A stretch of DNA of 64,000 bases from DATHAP01 sp963762865 (GCA_963762865.1 CAVXNC010000006.1:82597-146596); one strand, 5' to 3'; counted from the first letter of the stretch, positions 1 through 7,433 are shown. A program made the numbers and translations. The notes: generated by a model from the sequence alone, not told the origin.

Positions 1-1
1 C

Positions 2-334
2 TTTCGGGCGCCCTCGGGCGGCCGCGGCCTGTTCACGGGCACCTACCGCTTGGAGAGGCTGCTCGATGAGCACGGCCAGCTCGCAGCCGCCGGTGTCTTC
101 ACCGGTGAGCTGCACGAGGCCGACGGGTCCCACGTCGGGACGGGCAGCCGGCGTCTCACCTGCGCGGCGGTCCTCGGCGACGACCCCACGACGTACGAGG
201 TCCTGATCGGGCCGGTGGACGTGAACCTGCTGGGCTTCATGGTCAGCATCAACGAGTTCGGCATCGGCATGAGTCGCGAGCTGGGGACCGGCGCGCCGGC
301 CCCGGCCCGTCAGGCGGCCCAGCTCGACCGATGA
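2..334 (+). CDS. Hypothetical protein, 5' end outside window
   Basis: The frame is open from the first bases, so the gene begins upstream; a TTG at 50 is an unlikely true start. The visible C-terminal ~110 residues read as short beta-strand-like segments (FTGTYRLERL, VFTGELHEADG, VLIGPVDVNLLGFMV) resembling an actinobacterial family in which a strand is followed by a 'LxLGPLDLNLLG' motif. Function is not known to me. Its stop overlaps the next start (ATGA at 331-334), suggesting co-transcription. Confidence is moderate because only the tail is visible. Confidence 0.55.
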   Translation, partial: FRAPSGGRGLFTGTYRLERLLDEHGQLAAAGVFTGELHEADGSHVGTGSRRLTCAAVLGDDPTTYEVLIGPVDVNLLGFMVSINEFGIGMSRELGTGAPAPARQAAQLDR

Positions 335-552
335 CGTACCTCGCCCTCGCCGGTCCGCTGCTGGCGCTGGGCTTCCTCCTGCTCATGCAGGAGCTCGAGC
401 GCTGGCTCGGCCAGTCGATCGTCCAGGACAAGGTCATCGCCCGCAGTCGGGCTCGGACACGAGCGCGCACGCGCTGGAGAGGAGAAGTCGTCGATGTCGC
501 CCCAGTGGCCCGTCGAGTGCGAGCACACCGAGCTCTCGGCCGCACTCTGTGA
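331..552 (+). CDS. Small single-pass membrane protein (tentative)
   Basis: A 73-residue frame begins at the ATG of the ATGA overlap with the preceding gene. Residues ~3-20 (LALAGPLLALGFLLLMQE) form one hydrophobic helix, followed by an arginine-rich tail. The last 59 nt overlap the start of the ANTAR gene in another frame, so the true C-terminus may be shorter or the gene may not be real. The translational coupling is the main support. No function can be given. Confidence 0.4.
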   Translation: MTYLALAGPLLALGFLLLMQELERWLGQSIVQDKVIARSRARTRARTRWRGEVVDVAPVARRVRAHRALGRTL

Positions 553-751
553 GCTCGAGGACCTCCGTGCGACGCTGCGCACGAGGCCGGTCATCGAGCA
601 GGCCAAGGGCATCCTCATGGCGCACCACCACTGCGACGCCGACACGGCGTTCGCGATGCTCCGGTCGGCGTCCATGCGGGACAACCGGAAGCTCAACGAG
701 CTCGCGAGCTGCATCGTCGCCGGCGTCGTGGACCGCAGCGCAAAGCGCTAG
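494..751 (+). CDS. ANTAR-domain RNA-binding antiterminator, stand-alone
   Basis: 85 residues. After a short N-terminus, residues ~27-80 match an ANTAR domain: the helix with VIEQAKGILMAHHHCDADTAFAMLR is the family's signature (A-K-G-I-L-M, A-F-x-x-L-R). ANTAR domains bind paired hexaloop hairpins in nascent RNA and prevent termination. Most actinobacterial homologs carry an N-terminal GAF domain; this one has none, so it lacks a visible sensor. A strong purine-rich site (ggagaggag) precedes the ATG. The gene ends 113 nt before a perfect hairpin at 864-900. Confidence 0.85.
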   Translation: MSPQWPVECEHTELSAALCELEDLRATLRTRPVIEQAKGILMAHHHCDADTAFAMLRSASMRDNRKLNELASCIVAGVVDRSAKR

Positions 752-863
752 GACGCCTCGGACACGACGCACGTTGAATTCCTCACGCGCCGTTGGGCCC
801 ACACCGCGGGTAGGCATTGACCACATGCGGGTGCTGCTAGGCGCGCCACAAGCCGCCAAACAT

Positions 864-900
864 GGGACGTCCCCGCACCGTGACGGTGCGGGGACGTCCC
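864..900. terminator. Perfect 17-bp hairpin, bidirectional terminator
   Basis: Arms 864-880 and 884-900 are exact reverse complements around a 3-nt loop (tga). It sits between the convergent ANTAR gene (+) and PRC-barrel gene (-). No T-tract is present, as is usual for high-GC actinobacterial terminators. Confidence 0.8.
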
Positions 901-933
901 CTTCGCTTGAGCTACCTCATGCACGCTTCGTTC

Positions 934-1281
934 TCAGAGAGGCCGCCGAGTGCCGTAGTACCCGCCGAGCGAGTCCCGGTACTCCCGCTCCTTGTAGGCC
1001 TTCTCGTCGAACTCGGGCGCCGACTTGATCTCGTCCTTGGTCCGGTCTACGTGGACCTTCTCGGCGGACGCGTCGACGCGGCTGATCACGCCGGCCGGCA
1101 GCATGACCTTCTTGCCGAGGATCCACGGGCCTGTGTCAACCACGACGTAGCCCGCACCGACCTCGTACGAGGCGTCATCAACCTTGCCGATGTCGCCGTC
1201 CGTGGCCTCGACCTTGTAGCCCGCGACGTCCATGGAGGACCAGTCGCCGCTTCCGTAGGTCCAGATATCGGTGTTAGTCAT
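934..1281 (-). CDS. PRC-barrel domain protein
   Basis: 115 residues. The segment WSSMDVAGYKVEATDGDIGKVDD followed by YVVVDTGPWILGKKVMLPAGVISRVD is the PRC-barrel pattern, a small beta-barrel fold found in RimM, photosynthetic reaction centre H subunits and many stress-associated actinobacterial proteins. The C-terminal tail is charged and rich in Glu/Tyr/Arg. The ATG at 1281 is preceded by agaggagaaccctg, a good ribosome site; the longer upstream frame is noise. Likely soluble; partner unknown. It converges on the ANTAR gene. Confidence 0.85.
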   Translation of the reverse strand: MTNTDIWTYGSGDWSSMDVAGYKVEATDGDIGKVDDASYEVGAGYVVVDTGPWILGKKVMLPAGVISRVDASAEKVHVDRTKDEIKSAPEFDEKAYKEREYRDSLGGYYGTRRPL

Positions 1282-1514
1282 CAGGGTTCTCCTCTCGACT
1301 CTCAGGCTGGACACTGAACCGGTCCCCGGTCGGGGCGGGTGAAAACTCCAACCACCGATCGGCGCGAAGCTCAGGAACCACCGTGATCGCTGCCGTCGGG
1401 TAGGGGTTTCGATGGCGGCGGCCGGGGGACCCTGCACTCGGCTTCACCCGGTGGGGTAACGGCGGCCGTCGGCTGGCAGTTGGCGTCCCGAGGGTCCGCG
1501 TGGGCACCGGGAAG

Positions 1515-1555
1515 CAGGAAACGCCCCCGATCAGGTCGATCGGGGGCGTTTCCTG
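1515..1555. terminator. Perfect 18-bp hairpin, probable terminator
   Basis: Arms 1515-1532 and 1538-1555 are exact reverse complements with a 5-nt loop. It lies 14 nt beyond the stop of the small minus-strand frame ending at 1569, which is the best argument that that frame, or some transcript from that side, is real. Confidence 0.7.
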
Positions 1556-1568
1556 GTCGTGAGCTGGG

Positions 1569-1712
1569 TCAGGTCGCGAGCTGGCTAGTGGCTGGCTGCT
1601 CGCACATGTGCTTGTAGTGCGCCCGGGCATCGTCGGCCATCTGCTTGAGCTCGGCCCGTCTTGCGGTCGCCTCGCGCCCATTACCCACTGTCGTCCGCTG
1701 GTCACCGCGCAC
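1569..1712 (-). CDS. Small hypothetical protein (tentative)
   Basis: A 47-residue frame from a GTG at 1712; the C-terminal part (GREATARRAELKQMADDARA) looks like a normal amphipathic helix, unlike the Arg/Pro-rich shadow sequence upstream. A strong hairpin follows its stop. The frame stays open to 1895 but then runs through dispersed repeat copy 1. No family recognised; could be the tail of a decayed gene. Confidence 0.3.
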   Translation of the reverse strand: MRGDQRTTVGNGREATARRAELKQMADDARAHYKHMCEQPATSQLAT

Positions 1713-1839
1713 CGTCCAGCGGCCCGGGTCCTCCGGTCGGCCATGTCGCTCTGACCGATCGGCCGGTTTCGACGACGCTTCCTTTGCACACAATTGCCAT
1801 GCGAGGACAGGCCGGAGGGGACCTGTCGGACGCAACGGG

Positions 1840-1939
1840 GAGACCGGTCGAGTCAGCGGCCAGCGCAATGGGCTTGCGTCGGCCGCAGGGGGCACGGCGC
1901 AAGCCCCTTGTGCGTCGAGCGGCCCGCGACGCCGAGGGG
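1840..1939. repeat. Dispersed repeat B, copy 1
   Basis: About 100 bp closely similar to 4076-4178. Both copies contain the block gaccggtcgag-cagcggccagcgcaa-ggcttgcg and, ~40 nt on, agccccttgtgc, so each can fold on itself (ggggctt against agcccc). No intact gene lies in it. This copy is outside the integrated element, the other inside. Confidence 0.7.
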
Positions 1940-2059
1940 TACGCCTGCAAGGTCCCGAGCCGCGTCCTCATGTGCGCATCCGCGAACCGCGCGTGATCTG
2001 CGTCCAGTCAGGGCGTCTTCATGGTGATGGCGATCCCGAGACCCCGGACCGGAGAACTG

Positions 2060-2233
2060 ATGAGTGCTCCAATTTCCACCATCCTTCCCTCACGTCTGCC
2101 GGACACAACACGGCTGGTCGTCGGCTGGATGACCTTCCGTCACGCTCTCGCGCGCCGGCCCTGCTCCTGCTGGATCTGCGAACAGGGCGGGAAGCGCGTA
2201 CCGGAACCGGCACGAGGAAGGGCCGAGTCATGA
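2060..2233 (+). CDS. Small cysteine-containing hypothetical protein
   Basis: 57 residues from the ATG at 2060, preceded by ccggagaactg. The C-terminal half contains a CSCWICEQGG cluster that could bind metal. Its TGA overlaps the next ATG (ATGA, 2230-2233), an arrangement common in real operons and unlikely by chance for two tiny frames in a row. Family not recognised. Confidence 0.4.
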   Translation: MSAPISTILPSRLPDTTRLVVGWMTFRHALARRPCSCWICEQGGKRVPEPARGRAES

Positions 2234-2406
2234 CGCCGTCAGCAGCAGGCACGAACGCCAAGAAGGTGCGCGAGGGCCGCCGGATGGCCTCCTCGCTCCG
2301 CTGCGAAGCGCACGACCAGAGTCACGGCTGGATCACCGAACAGGTGCGTCCCCCACGTCGCGGGTCGAAGTCCCGACGGAGACGTTCCACGAGGTCCGGA
2401 ATGTGA
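2230..2406 (+). CDS. Small basic hypothetical protein
   Basis: 58 residues, coupled to the preceding frame through ATGA, with gaggaagggccgagtc ahead of the ATG. Rich in Arg/Lys (KKVREGRR, SKSRRRRS) with one CEAHDQSHGW segment. It ends 66 nt before the left attachment repeat and so is the last feature before the element. No function assigned. Confidence 0.35.
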   Translation: MTPSAAGTNAKKVREGRRMASSLRCEAHDQSHGWITEQVRPPRRGSKSRRRRSTRSGM

Positions 2407-2472
2407 GTCCCGGACGCGCCGCAGAGCTGCGAGAGCCCGCCACCGCGCTTCGCAGAAGCAGGTCAGAGCCTC

Positions 2473-2506
2473 AGGACGCCTTCGACACCGACGACATGTT
2501 GAAGTC
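2473..2506 (-). other. attL-type core repeat
   Basis: 34 bp identical to 8328-8361. Read on the minus strand it encodes the last 11 residues of TldE followed by TGA (the right copy uses TAG), so divergence starts immediately outside the core. It marks the left border of the element. Confidence 0.85.
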
Positions 2507-2775
2507 GGCGAGCGTGGCGCACACATGCTGCGGTCCGGGCACCTGGGGCTCGTGACCTGGGCTTTCTCTATTGACGAGTATTGGCTGTCGTTGACCTCTT
2601 GCGAACGTCCTGCGGACTTTCTGCGGACTAGCGAGGGGGTGAATCGCATGACGATCACCGTCTCGGTCAGCCTCCGCCGCAAGCCGCGGAGCTTGCCGCC
2701 CGGGCGACTGGCTCAGGTCCTCGAGCCATACGTTCGGACGACCCTCCGCTATTCCGAACGGACACGTAGCACCCC

Positions 2776-2817
2776 GGTCACGGAACCCCGGCCCAACCGG
2801 GCCGGGGTTCCGTGACC
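2776..2817. terminator. Perfect 19-bp hairpin with 4-nt loop
   Basis: Arms 2776-2794 and 2799-2817 are exact reverse complements (loop aacc). It lies between the left att core and the first cargo gene, where it would insulate the element from transcription arriving from either side. 2507-2870 otherwise holds no gene I can support. Confidence 0.75.
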
Positions 2818-2870
2818 TTGGTTCGTGAGAGTGTTTGCGGCACCTGACCTGAAGGGAGGCGGGACCGTCG

Positions 2871-3671
2871 GTGGAGCCGGTTACCGAGGCCACGCGCTTT
2901 CGCGAACAGACCGACGAACTGCTCACGAGCTGGGATGCGCTCTCGAAGTCGAACTTCGTGGTGAACCGTCGCAGTGGGGGCGTCACGGTGGATGCCCAAT
3001 TCGCCGTCGTGCACGGCCTGGCGGCACATGCGCACGTACTTGCGTGGGCAGCTCTGCCTGTCCTTGAGATGATGAGGCCGCTGGAAGCGATGCCCCTGAT
3101 TCGCGCCGGGTACGAATGCGCGCTGACCGCACAGTGGGTAGCGCAGACGCCTGACGGGGCGGAAGCATTCGTGAACGAGGAGTACCGGCAACGACGCGCG
3201 CACATCAGAACGCTCGAGAAGGCCGCCGCTGAGGTATTTCGTGCGGCCGCACCCGGTATCGCGGCGCGCATGCAAGAGGACCGGACGACAGCTTCGTCGG
3301 CGAGAAATTTCGAGGGGATCTGCAATGATCTCGCGGGGGCGGGACCCGACGCCTATGCGGTCTATCGGCTCATGAGCCACCTTAGCCACGCTTCTGGACT
3401 CGTAGCGGACCAGTACCTGACCTGGACGGATGAAGCCCCACATCTGAAGTTGCGCATGAAGGCCCAACAGCCAGACACGGCCGTGTGGACTTTCTTTGTT
3501 CCCGCCTCGCTGGTCTGGGCTGGAAGGGCTGTCGACTACTTCGACGACGCTCGACGGCGACGATCGCAGCTTCGGAGGGCCGCAAGGGAGCTAGGCATCC
3601 GGTCGGCGCTGCAACTAAGCGACGACGCCCGCCGGCGGGCGTCGGGCAACAAGTCTCACCGCGGCCCGTGA
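2871..3671 (+). CDS. Hypothetical protein, helical, DUF5677-like
   Basis: 266 residues from the GTG at 2871, preceded by gaagggaggcg. The protein is mostly helical with a YECALTAQWVAQTPDGAEAFVNEEYRQRR segment and RLMSHLSHASGL; this layout (reported in DUF5677-type proteins of islands and abortive-infection-like loci) is suggestive only. Residues 52-80 are moderately hydrophobic but not a clear membrane helix. The C-terminal tail overlaps a short GC-rich palindrome (cgacgcccgccggcgggcgtcg). It is the largest intact cargo gene of the element; codons look normal for the window. Role unknown; a defence or regulatory role is speculation. Confidence 0.75.
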   Translation: MEPVTEATRFREQTDELLTSWDALSKSNFVVNRRSGGVTVDAQFAVVHGLAAHAHVLAWAALPVLEMMRPLEAMPLIRAGYECALTAQWVAQTPDGAEAFVNEEYRQRRAHIRTLEKAAAEVFRAAAPGIAARMQEDRTTASSARNFEGICNDLAGAGPDAYAVYRLMSHLSHASGLVADQYLTWTDEAPHLKLRMKAQQPDTAVWTFFVPASLVWAGRAVDYFDDARRRRSQLRRAARELGIRSALQLSDDARRRASGNKSHRGP

Positions 3672-3739
3672 CGCCCCCAGTGTGAGCCCGGGCCGCCTGG
3701 ACCTCCCTCGGGCTCGCGCTCATCGCTTTGGTCGACTGC
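3661..3739 (+). repeat. Dispersed repeat A, copy 1
   Basis: About 79 bp similar to 6165-6243 (roughly 80% by eye, same spacing). Both copies, in one forward frame, encode GxW-T-x-LGLALIA, a hydrophobic segment, directly after a stop codon. They look like fragments of the same former coding sequence or a conserved mobile unit. Overlaps the last codons of the preceding gene. Confidence 0.6.
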
Positions 3740-3834
3740 AACGTCCGGGCCCAACGGGTTTCGCGTGCGATCCCGCGGGGACCACCGGCTCGTCCTCCGG
3801 GCACGGAAGGACAAGCTCCGCGTCGGCACCTGGG

Positions 3835-3866
3835 CAGGGGGACCGTCGGCCAGGGGGACCGTCGGC
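3835..3866 (+). repeat. Two perfect 16-bp tandem copies
   Basis: The 16-mer beginning cagggggaccg at 3835-3850 is repeated exactly at 3851-3866. It lies in the gene-free stretch 3672-4285, which otherwise holds repeat A copy 1, a hairpin and repeat B copy 2. Confidence 0.85.
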
Positions 3867-3882
3867 GCGGAGCGCCTAGGAC

Positions 3883-3917
3883 GGCCCGCGCCGCTATCCC
3901 CGAGGGCGGCGCGGGCC
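3883..3917. terminator. 12-bp GC hairpin
   Basis: Arms 3883-3894 (ggcccgcgccgc) and 3906-3917 pair perfectly over an 11-nt loop. It may terminate the gene ending at 3671, though it lies 210 nt downstream. Confidence 0.5.
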
Positions 3918-4075
3918 CCCAATTACCCGCTCGGCGTCGCCTCGTCGGCGGGCGCCCGGGGATCGTCCGTTTGGCCGGTTCGCTGTGTCCGATCTCCCGG
4001 TGTCCTGGACGAGATCGGTGGGCAGAATGGCACGGCGCGGCCAGGGCTCGGGGGCTCTGGTCGGCGCTTCCGGGG

Positions 4076-4178
4076 GACACCGGTCGAGACAGCGGCCAGC
4101 GCAAGGGGCTTGCGCCGGTTGCAGGGGGGTCGGCGCCAGCCCCTTGTGCTTCCCGGGCGGCCCGGCGCCGCCGAGGGG
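4076..4178. repeat. Dispersed repeat B, copy 2
   Basis: Second copy of the ~100-bp sequence at 1840-1939, inside the integrated element. Complementary blocks gcgcaaggggct and agccccttgtgc allow a long imperfect stem. No coding content is supportable. Confidence 0.7.
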
Positions 4179-4285
4179 GGTTCAGCGGTGCGGGCCTGAC
4201 CACGGCTCCAGGGGGAGTGAAGTCGTGGCTGCGGCAGGGATTCCCCTGGCCTGTGCCTCGAATCCCACTCCGTATTCTCTTGACC

Positions 4286-4535
4286 ATGGCGCCCGATCAC
4301 GGCGTGACCCGGTATGACGACTACGGCTGCCGCTGCCGGGTGTGCCGGGACGCGAACGCCGAACGGCACCACGCCGGGCGCGAACGACGATCAGACTGGC
4401 CAGCCGGAGGACAACCCGGCGCTCGAGCACGGAACCAAGTCGACCTACGTGAACCATGGCTGCCGGTGCGAGCGGTGTGTCGACGCGCAGCGTGAGGCAA
4501 ACCGCCGGAGGCTCAGCAGGGGCACGCGCGCCTGA
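4286..4535 (+). pseudogene. Frameshifted small protein with two GCRCxxC modules
   Basis: The ATG at 4286 opens HGVTRYDDYGCRCRVCRDAN; after a shift in the region ~4385-4420 the next frame gives HGTKSTYVNHGCRCERCVDAQ and stops at 4535. The two modules share the pattern HG-x-x-x-x-Y-x-x-x-GCRC-x-x-C, seen singly or in tandem in small actinobacterial and phage proteins and likely to bind zinc. Joined they would give about 82 residues. Because the halves are clearly homologous and adjacent, one broken gene (or a sequencing error) is the simplest reading. Confidence 0.65.
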
Positions 4536-4648
4536 TAACACCCGCCCACGAATGTGGTCAGTATCCGGCATTACCGAGCGACCCTCTGGACGCGCCGCTC
4601 ATGCCGATAAGCGTTCGTCATTACGGCCCAGAATGGGGCGCAGCGCAC

Positions 4649-5455
4649 TCAGGACATGTCGGGCGGGACGTCCGGCCGGACGAGTCCCGACTCGTAGGCC
4701 GCTACCACCACCTGGGTCCGGTCCCGCAGACCTAGCTTTCGCAGGATGCTGGCGACGTGGGTCTTGACGGTCCACTCGCTGATCACCAGCGCGTCCGCGA
4801 TCTCCGCGTTCGACATCCCAGTCGCGATCGCCCGGGCGACCTCGAGCTCCCGACTGGTCAGGCCAGCCAGGTCGCTCGGGGCCGGCGCCGGCGTACCGGC
4901 GGCCCGCCGCCGCTCCGCCTCGGCGAGCAGAGTGGTCGCCTCCGCCAACCGCTGTGCCAGGTCGCGGTTGTCTCCGGCGACCCGCTGGAGCTGTCCGGAC
5001 CTCTGCGCCACAGCAAAACCCATCAGCCATGCTGATCCGTAGACGATCGCCATGAAGGCGCCGTCTCCCTCGGCCCGTGCGAGGAGCGCGACCGCGACCA
5101 GGATGGTTGTGGCGCTCAGCGCCGCCCTGGCGGCGCCGGCGAAGGCACTGCTCGAGTAGGCGGCTACTAGCATCGCGGTCAGGGTTGACAGTCCTTCGGT
5201 CGGCGTGGTGAGCCAGGTCTGGACCACTGCCGCTCCGAACACGACGACGAGAACCGCGACAGGCGCCGTACGACGCAGCGCCAACGGCAGGGTCATTGCG
5301 AGCGTGGTGACCGAGAGCACGGGACGCGACCCGGTCACCTCTCCGACGCCGGGCAGCACTCCAGGTGCCCAGATCTCGACCTGGGTGGCGAGCGTCAGAG
5401 CCGCCGCCACCACGATGTCCACCGTGGTCGGCCGCCGATCCGGCATCCATCTCAT
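4649..5455 (-). CDS. Membrane-bound LuxR-type one-component regulator
   Basis: 268 residues. Four or more hydrophobic segments (about 12-28, 46-60, 65-81, 90-127, 135-150) are followed by a short coiled coil (QLQRVAGDNRDLAQRLAEA, ~156-183) and a NarL/LuxR HTH (199-257: LTSRELEVARAIATGMSNAE...TVKTHVASILRKLGL). No receiver domain, no DHp histidine and no ATPase domain are present: it looks like the sensor half of a NarX/DesK-type kinase joined straight to the output domain of its partner regulator. It would sense in the membrane and bind DNA directly. Start chosen at the ATG of 5455 because the extension to 5686 is low-complexity. It is divergent from the small membrane protein at 5601, its most likely target. 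Confidence 0.8.
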   Translation of the reverse strand: MRWMPDRRPTTVDIVVAAALTLATQVEIWAPGVLPGVGEVTGSRPVLSVTTLAMTLPLALRRTAPVAVLVVVFGAAVVQTWLTTPTEGLSTLTAMLVAAYSSSAFAGAARAALSATTILVAVALLARAEGDGAFMAIVYGSAWLMGFAVAQRSGQLQRVAGDNRDLAQRLAEATTLLAEAERRRAAGTPAPAPSDLAGLTSRELEVARAIATGMSNAEIADALVISEWTVKTHVASILRKLGLRDRTQVVVAAYESGLVRPDVPPDMS

Positions 5456-5600
5456 GGGCGGGACCGTACCCAAATGTGAGTGCCTCCGGGCGTCACTCTC
5501 GAGAGCGAGATCGGCCAGAACCGCTCTGTGGAGCGATGCAGCGTGTCCGCGAGCTGACCGATGTTGGACGTCCGAACGCAAACACACCCCGGAGGTCACC

Positions 5601-5930
5601 ATGTCTCGACTCACCACCAAGCTCCTGTACGCCGCACTCCTGGGCCAACTGGTCGCCCAGCTCGGTTGGATCGACCCGCTGTTCATCCCACTGGTCCTGG
5701 CCGGTCCGCTACTGACCGGAGCGATCCTCGCCTCGCGGCGCGTCAGCTACGCGTGGGTGGCGGTCCTCTGGGCGAGCACCGGGGTCGGCATGGCGTGGTC
5801 GGACTGGGTGGTCAACCAGTCGGACGTCGTGTTCCACCTGGCGCTCGCCGTGCTCATGCCGCTGCTGGCGGGCATCGGATGGGGAGTCGTTCGGCTGACC
5901 CGCCGCCGACAGGCGGTGCCTGCGGCCTGA
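5601..5930 (+). CDS. Small integral membrane protein
   Basis: 109 residues, with ggaggtcacc before the ATG. Four hydrophobic segments span nearly the whole length (LLYAALLGQLVAQL, FIPLVLAGPLLTGAILA, YAWVAVLWASTGVGMAW, FHLALAVLMPLLAGIGWGVV). Short Arg-rich tail on the last helix. No family recognised. It is transcribed divergently from the membrane LuxR regulator with a 145-bp shared upstream region containing ctctcgagag, so the two probably form a sensing or stress unit. Confidence 0.75.
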   Translation: MSRLTTKLLYAALLGQLVAQLGWIDPLFIPLVLAGPLLTGAILASRRVSYAWVAVLWASTGVGMAWSDWVVNQSDVVFHLALAVLMPLLAGIGWGVVRLTRRRQAVPAA

Positions 5931-6164
5931 TGGCGGTCGTCGCGACGTGGCGGAACCTGCTCGGCTCCGCGTAGCTGGGCTCATGGGCCAAGGCGGTAAC
6001 CACGTCGTCGCCGTCCGCGACCCCGCCAGACGTCTGCGAGCCCCGGCGGCCTCGGCACCCGACGCCACACGGTGGCGCAGACCCGCGTCATTGCGCCGCG
6101 ACTGCCGTCTCCGCCAATGTCCGGATCTGCCCGATGAGAGCGCTCGGTATGTGCCGCTACCGTC

Positions 6165-6243
6165 GCGGCTCGCGACGCCCCCACGCCTGAGTCGGGCCGG
6201 GCTGGACTGCCCTCGGCCTCGCCCTCATCGCCTGGTCGATTTC
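6165..6243 (+). repeat. Dispersed repeat A, copy 2
   Basis: Second copy of the sequence at 3661-3739. In frame it reads VGPGWTALGLALIAWSISA right after a TGA. The surrounding 5931-6281 stretch holds no supportable gene. Confidence 0.6.
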
Positions 6244-6281
6244 TGCTGCTCGTCGACCTGCTCCGGCGATGAAGGCCCCGG

Positions 6282-6485
6282 TCAGTCGCCGCGGGAGGCG
6301 GCGAGGAACTCGTGCAGCGCGTCGCACTGCTCGCGGTCGAGGACCTCCAGCAGGTCGAGTTCATGCGGCTCCGGGGCGCCGGCGAGGGCGCCGCGTCGGA
6401 TCATCGCGTCGGCCGCGTCAAGGTAGGCGACCAGCGCCTGCTCCCACGCACCGAGGGCAGTTGCCCTTCGCGCATCGTCAGGCAT
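6282..6485 (-). CDS. Small acidic helical protein
   Basis: 67 residues from the ATG at 6485 (aacgggaggc immediately upstream). Composition is ordinary for a folded helical protein: ALGAWEQALVAYLDAADAMIRRG, then EPHELDLLEVLDREQCDALHEF. No motif or family recognised. The clean amino-acid profile, unlike neighbouring shadow frames, supports it being real. Confidence 0.6.
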   Translation of the reverse strand: MPDDARRATALGAWEQALVAYLDAADAMIRRGALAGAPEPHELDLLEVLDREQCDALHEFLAASRGD

Positions 6486-6680
6486 GCCTCCCGTTGTACC
6501 GGGCGCGCGGCGCTCTGCGCACCAGGGTCAGCTCGGCCCGCCCGGCGCCTGGTCCTCGCCCTGCCGCACGGCCCGCGCACCACGAGCCTCGCGCTGCTCG
6601 GGCCGGGGGCGGAACGGCAGCTCGCGTCAGCGTCTGGACCGGTCGGCGGTCATCCCTTCCACCGATGCCCAAGGACCGTT

Positions 6681-6956
6681 ATGGGTGGCAGCGTGGATGG
6701 TGTGTGGCGGATCGCGTCGGAGCTCCTGAGGGCAGTTCCGCCGCAGCGCGATCCCGAGGTGGGCGGTCACCTGAGTGACGTCCGACACCAGCCCGCCGGG
6801 GTCCGGCACGCGGTGGCCGAGGGGGAGGCCGTGACGGAGTGCGGGATCCCGGTGTCCGTCCTGGCCGTGTGGGAGATGGCGTGGCCAGGGGACCGTGGCG
6901 CGGTCGTCTGCACCGAGTGCGCCGTCGAGGTCCTGCGCGCGACCGAGGCCGAGTGA
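6681..6956 (+). CDS. Hypothetical protein with CGI...CTEC motif
   Basis: 91 residues from the ATG at 6681 with aaggac upstream. The C-terminal half, GEAVTECGIPVSVLAVWEMAW then VVCTECAVEVLRA, has one cysteine followed ~25 residues later by a CxxC pair, which could form a small zinc knuckle with a further ligand. Similar short proteins occur in actinomycete islands. The upstream extension of this frame to 6312 is Arg/Pro-rich and not credible. Confidence 0.6.
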   Translation: MGGSVDGVWRIASELLRAVPPQRDPEVGGHLSDVRHQPAGVRHAVAEGEAVTECGIPVSVLAVWEMAWPGDRGAVVCTECAVEVLRATEAE

Positions 6957-7161
6957 TCCCGCCGGTCTGATCCCGCGTTGGTCCGCCACTGCCAGGCTGG
7001 GGGTAGGCCGGACGCCATCGGGGCGGCCGGCTTCTCGGTACCTGGCAGCGGCGGGCCACCGCCTTTCGATGCTGCCCTCGGATGTGATTCGCCAGCGTCG
7101 CATCGGCGCATGTTCGACCGGACGTCGCAGCGCGGCGACCGCTTCGGGCTAGTTCTCGCGT

Positions 7162-7344
7162 TCACTGCTGAGCGCTCGGGCACTGCTCAGCCCAGACCAC
7201 CCGCTGGAACTGGTAGCCGGCGGCCACCGAGTAGCGCACACCGCACCGCCAGCCGCCGGTCTCCCGGTCACGGTGCTGCCCGCGGAGCCGAGCCACGTAC
7301 CAACGGCCGTCATCGTGCAGGACCTCGACTGCGGGGGTGGGCAT
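7162..7344 (-). CDS. Small hypothetical protein, WY-rich
   Basis: 60 residues from the ATG at 7344, chosen because ggaagg lies 9 nt upstream; an ATG at 7389 is possible but lacks a ribosome site. The sequence VEVLHDDGRWYVARLRGQHRDRETGGWRCGVRYSV reads as a small beta barrel (SH3-like) of a kind common in actinomycete accessory DNA. Function unknown. Confidence 0.6.
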   Translation of the reverse strand: MPTPAVEVLHDDGRWYVARLRGQHRDRETGGWRCGVRYSVAAGYQFQRVVWAEQCPSAQQ

Positions 7345-7433
7345 CGGGTCGGCCTTCCGTCCGTTGGCTCGACCCTCGGAGCTCATCATGTCGCAAGCAG
7401 CGGCGCCCGCGCTCCCCGCTCAAGAGGAATGGG

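Noticed and set aside
2525..2815. A 96-residue forward frame just inside the left att site
   Set aside because: Its stop falls within the perfect hairpin and its composition is unlike a folded protein; no ribosome site.
4205..4275. A tRNA-like segment (gaatcccactcc end preceded by short pairings)
   Set aside because: The outer and inner stems are too close (about 57 nt), with no anticodon arm or D-arm; not a tRNA.
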